A stretch of 64,000 bases of DNA from assembly GCA_937625935.1 (NCBI GenBank), contig OW569349.1:604303-668302 (forward strand), read 5' to 3'. How positions within the stretch are numbered: the stretch's first letter is position 1; each line of letters opens with the position of its first letter. Shown one piece after another: positions 60,626 through 64,000 of the stretch. The notes under the pieces are model-generated. The model did no database searches. It saw nothing but the letters and a program-made list of their open reading frames with translations, and had not been told where the DNA came from. The stretch is from Tetramitus jugosus. Lineage: Eukaryota > Heterolobosea > Eutetramitea > Acrasida > Vahlkampfiidae. A program made the translations under genes and the position numbers.

Positions 60626-60708
60626 GCACTCTTGTCCGAGCGGTCAAGGAGCCTGACTAGAAATCAGGTACGGGAAACCGTGCGTAGGTTCAAATCCTAC
60701 AGAGTGCG
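60626..60708 (+). tRNA. tRNA-Ser (anticodon AGA)
   Basis: 83 nt. Acceptor GCACTCT pairs with AGAGTGC, discriminator G. D-arm with GTCCGAGCGGTCAAGGAGC, anticodon arm CCTGA-CTAGAAA-TCAGG (anticodon AGA), long class II variable arm (TACGGGAAACCGTGC) and T-arm GTAGG-TTCAAAT-CCTAC. The long variable arm and anticodon agree on serine. B box GGTTCAAATCC at 60688-60698; TTTT at 60712-60715 is the Pol III terminator. No intron, CCA not encoded. Confidence 0.95.
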
Positions 60709-60841
60709 GATCTTTTAACCAACCAGCTTAAATTTTATAACTAAATCGAGAGGTAGCTGACAAACACAGGAAAAGAGAAAAAACTCGAACAAATGTCAAC
60801 ACAAGGACAGTCAGTGCGGGCGGTAGTGATCCGTATGTAGT

Positions 60842-61032
60842 ATGGACTATAAGAGAAACGAGGCGGTCACTGGAAAGTTCAACGAAGCAATCAACAAAAT
60901 TGGCTAGTTGCTCAGACTGGGTAGAAAGAGTTCAAGTGATGAGAAGAGGTTTCAAAGCATGGATTATTGTCAAAGGCGACACAAGTGTAAAAGAATCTTC
61001 TGAAAAACCTTCAAAGGAGCAAGGAGATTGAA
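60842..61032 (+). pseudogene. ORF1-like fragment downstream of the tRNA, plus strand
   Basis: An ATG at 60842 opens a 22-codon frame (MDYKRNEAVTGKFNEAINK). A +1 shift then gives LASCSDWVERVQVMRRGFKA, WIIVKGDTSVKESSEKPSKE, ending in TGA near 61032. The SDWxxRVQV...VKGD pattern matches the N-terminal domain of the ORF1 at 59562-60563 but in opposite orientation and much diverged. A broken, older or different ORF1 family member. Confidence 0.55.
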
Positions 61033-63156
61033 GATACCACCACAAGAGGACCACGCTATTTGTTTCCAGTAAAGCTAGGCAACAAGTAGTACAAAAATCT
61101 ATTGGAGCTACAGAAAGCAGGTTTTGTAGCTTTTCTTCCCTGAAAATAAGCTCTATTCAATTAGCATATCTACTCCAGTAATCCAAGCCAAGACATCCTC
61201 CACGAAGTATTGTCTGATCCAAATCATGAACATCAAGAACTGCTGCAACTGTGAAACTCCGATTGATGACTTTTGCTTCATCCATTTGTGCATTTCAATA
61301 GAATTAAGGAAGCTGCATAACATGGAATCATGATTCCTTTGTGGCTGTGAATACCAAATTTATCAAACAGTTGTTGAACCATGATAAAGGTTGGAAACAC
61401 TGTTGGCAGTACAGTTGAAGAACGATCACTCAATAATGAACAAAAGATATTTATCCGAAAATCTATTCCCTACCGGAGAATAATTACGGTTATGAAAATT
61501 TTCCTACAAAAATCAAAGTTGAAATTTAATCAACAAGTAGGAACGAAACAAGAAATCATCAATTCAAGAAAAATGTATGGGCTTGGGAAAGTTCAAATCA
61601 CGAAAATTTTTTACCCCTATCCCTCAAAAAAATAAAATTGTAATTCTTCTACTAATACATTTTTCGTACCCCTTGTACCTTCAAACGTAAGATGTAATAT
61701 TTGGACATTCTCTTTTCAGAAATATTTAAAAATTTCTGTTGTTTCTCAACTTCTAAAAAAAAAGAAAGGACAAGAGAAACAATATCAGAAGAAGAGAGAA
61801 ATCGCATTTGTGATTTATTAGGACTCTTTTTTATTGAATAGTTGTTTTACAATTGGATGATTTATTCGTATGTCGTCATTAATCCTCAAGTTTGTGAATT
61901 CTTCAATATTGATCTTCCATCTTTGTTATTTCGTTGAGTTGAATGGATGGAAATTTGTTGATTTTGCTGACTATCTCGTTTGATCAATATCTTGAGCATG
62001 TTGACTGACAAGCCAGAGTGAACTAGTACCACCACAAATTTGACTTGCAACACAAACCTATGGTGGTTGTAGGCAAGCAGTGTTCGTATTGTACAGTTTG
62101 AAGTGAACAACTTTGCTGTGAGAACCTTGATGGTTGAGATCGTGTGGGTTGGGTTTGGGTTTGGGGATACATCCTGGATTCCCCAACCTAAGGAAACGAT
62201 TTCCTTATATGGCAATTTTTTTTTTGAGATTTTTTATTGCTCAAGGAGCTTCAGCTGGTTGAGGTGAAGAGATTGGCGAGGTTTTCAACTCGATTTGAGC
62301 TTTATCGGCTCGTAGAGCCGATATATCTGTGCTGTATTTAACAGATTTTCATCTGCAACAGTGTTAAAACTGCAATAGATTTCTGTCGATTTTGATCCTG
62401 TACTGGAGTTAAGACATTAGAGTGAGACTTGATTTCTTTAGTTTGGATCAGGATATTGAGACAGTATTTGATCATTTTTAACATGATTTTCTTCCAGCTA
62501 TAATTTTTGCCTCAGTTTCTGAGTACCTGATTTTTCAGAATTTTTGACAGACTTGATTTAGTGTTTTTCTGGATAGAATAGACAGATTTTATTAAATAAT
62601 CACTGTAGAATCAGATGTTTTATCTAGTAATGAGACTTTTCTACGTAAAATCCTGTAAGACAGTGAAATAGTGAAGTTTCAAATCTGCATCTAGTTTAAA
62701 GTTGAAATCCCAGATCCAACAGGTCAGAAATACAGATTACTAGCTTTTCTGAATGACAATTCATATTTATGAATGTAATAGACTGAGAGTCTTTTGGAAA
62801 AATTGTTCTTCTGAGAGCGATTAACCCTGACAGAATGAGAATTCAAACTTTGTGTTGTTCTTGAGTGCAGAGTTGAATACCCAGACCCAACCCGTCATAA
62901 CTGAAAAGAAAGAGCAATGATTACTCATTAAACGTGTATTGACTCGCTTGATTGCCTCTAATCCTTCCAGATGTTGAGCATTTAATGAGAAGTTTTCGAT
63001 TTTCGACAAATACTCATGAGTGAATGTCAAGCGATGGAAATAGAAATGAACTGAGTAATTTTAACTTCCATTAATCTTGTTTGATCATATTTTAGATGAT
63101 AGATTGTTTCTATTTTGAATTTGGATGAAAATTTTGATTTTTGAGAAGGAATTTGA
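61033..63156. other. Gene-free subtelomeric region
   Basis: About 2.1 kb of AT-rich sequence. Open frames here (e.g. 61886-62215 minus) have no coding character. An interstitial telomere-like stretch, GGGTTGGGTTTGGGTTTGGGG, lies at about 62146-62166. From 62230 to 63120 GATTTT/AGATTT words recur without clear periodicity. Confidence 0.5.
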
Positions 63157-64000
63157 TTTGGGTTTGGGTTTGGGTTTGGGTTTGGGTTTGGGTTTGGGTT
63201 TGGGTTTGGGTTTGGGTTTGGGTTTGGGTTTGGGTTTGGGTTTGGGTTTGGGTTTGGGTTTGGGTTTGGGTTTGGGTTTGGGTTTGGGTTTGGGTTTGGG
63301 TTTGGGTTTGGGTTTGGGTTTGGGTTTGGGTTTGGGTTTGGGTTTGGGTTTGGGTTTGGGTTTGGGTTTGGGTTTGGGTTTGGGTTTGGGTTTGGGTTTG
63401 GGTTTGGGTTTGGGTTTGGGTTTGGGTTTGGGTTTGGGTTTGGGTTTGGGTTTGGGTTTGGGTTTGGGTTTGGGTTTGGGTTTGGGTTTGGGTTTGGGTT
63501 TGGGTTTGGGTTTGGGTTTGGGTTTGGGTTTGGGTTTGGGTTTGGGTTTGGGTTTGGGTTTGGGTTTGGGTTTGGGTTTGGGTTTGGGTTTGGGTTTGGG
63601 TTTGGGTTTGGGTTTGGGTTTGGGTTTGGGTTTGGGTTTGGGTTTGGGTTTGGGTTTGGGTTTGGGTTTGGGTTTGGGTTTGGGTTTGGGTTTGGGTTTG
63701 GGTTTGGGTTTGGGTTTGGGTTTGGGTTTGGGTTTGGGTTTGGGTTTGGGTTTGGGTTTGGGTTTGGGTTTGGGTTTGGGTTTGGGTTTGGGTTTGGGTT
63801 TGGGTTTGGGTTTGGGTTTGGGTTTGGGTTTGGGTTTGGGTTTGGGTTTGGGTTTGGGTTTGGGTTTGGGTTTGGGTTTGGGTTTGGGTTTGGGTTTGGG
63901 TTTGGGTTTGGGTTTGGGTTTGGGTTTGGGTTTGGGTTTGGGTTTGGGTTTGGGTTTGGGTTTGGGTTTGGGTTGGGTTTGGGTTTGGGTTTGGGTTTGG
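63157..64000 (+). repeat. Telomere-type array (TTTGGG)n
   Basis: 844 bp, about 140 units of TTTGGG, G-rich strand running 5' to 3' toward the window end, the right polarity for a chromosome terminus. The only irregularity I see is one five-base TTGGG unit near 63972. The transition at 63157 from unique sequence is abrupt. Confidence 0.9.

Noticed and set aside
62146-62166. Interstitial telomere-like stretch as an old chromosome end
   Set aside because: Only about three units; too short to claim a healed break.
61886-62215. 109-codon minus-strand ORF in the subtelomere
   Set aside because: No domain, coding-like bias or conserved context; lies in AT-rich gene-free DNA and partly encodes telomere-like repeats.
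63157-64000. CRISPR array or minisatellite
   Set aside because: A pure hexamer without spacers at a terminal position; telomere is the simpler reading.

Overview
This is eukaryotic nuclear DNA, most likely from a heterolobosean amoeboflagellate close to Naegleria. That assignment is inferred from three things: compact genes with few, short GT-AG introns, a plant-type DYW PPR pseudogene (known outside plants mainly from Naegleria-like protists), and an F-box/LRR protein built of repeated GIHTL-type units. The right end (63157-64000) is an uninterrupted TTTGGG array running toward the window edge, so the window appears to be a chromosome end with its subtelomere.

Layout. From 1 to about 16.4 kb and from 22 to 57.35 kb lie dense, mostly ancient housekeeping genes on both strands. 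They include a fatty-acid beta-oxidation multienzyme (3' end outside the window), a transsulfuration-type PLP enzyme, mitochondrial uS15, MROH1, a GPI ethanolamine-phosphate transferase, a P-loop kinase, a CNEP1R1/Spo7-like protein, capping protein beta, a lipoate ligase-like protein, RABL2, mitochondrial GrpE, a protein kinase, an ABCA transporter, a JMJD5/KDM8-type JmjC protein, WDR91, NUP54, an Mpv17 protein, a class II histone deacetylase, a large ABCG transporter, STE24 protease, neutral ceramidase, a 2OG-Fe(II) oxygenase, PSMD11/Rpn6 and a giant ankyrin/nucleotidyl-cyclase receptor. I resolved the exons of multi-exon genes by frame continuity; they are given inside the entries.

Two accessory regions break this pattern. 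The first (16.4-22 kb) holds an inverted pair of 5S rRNA genes around a broken F-box/LRR copy, two 5'-truncated LINE insertions with target-site duplications and poly(A) tails, an intact F-box/LRR gene and a decayed DYW-type PPR gene. The second (57.35-61 kb) holds a stranded terminal exon, two decayed copies and one intact copy of an ORF1-only retroelement, a tRNA-Ser(AGA) gene and one more ORF1-like fragment, followed by gene-free subtelomere and telomere.

The main discovery is that all three retroelement insertions with recognisable target-site duplications lie immediately upstream of a Pol III gene. The duplication ends 24 bp from 5S copy 1, 24 bp from 5S copy 2 and 29 bp from the tRNA-Ser gene, and in each case the element's 5' end faces the Pol III gene. 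The insertions share a terminal TTGTATGG-poly(A) end and a 23-nt 3' hairpin (10-bp stem, NGC triloop). The hairpin's stem sequence differs completely between the ORF2-bearing and ORF1-only elements. This looks like a Pol III-targeting LINE with a mobilised ORF1-only partner, comparable in concept to the tRNA-targeting TRE5 elements of Dictyostelium.
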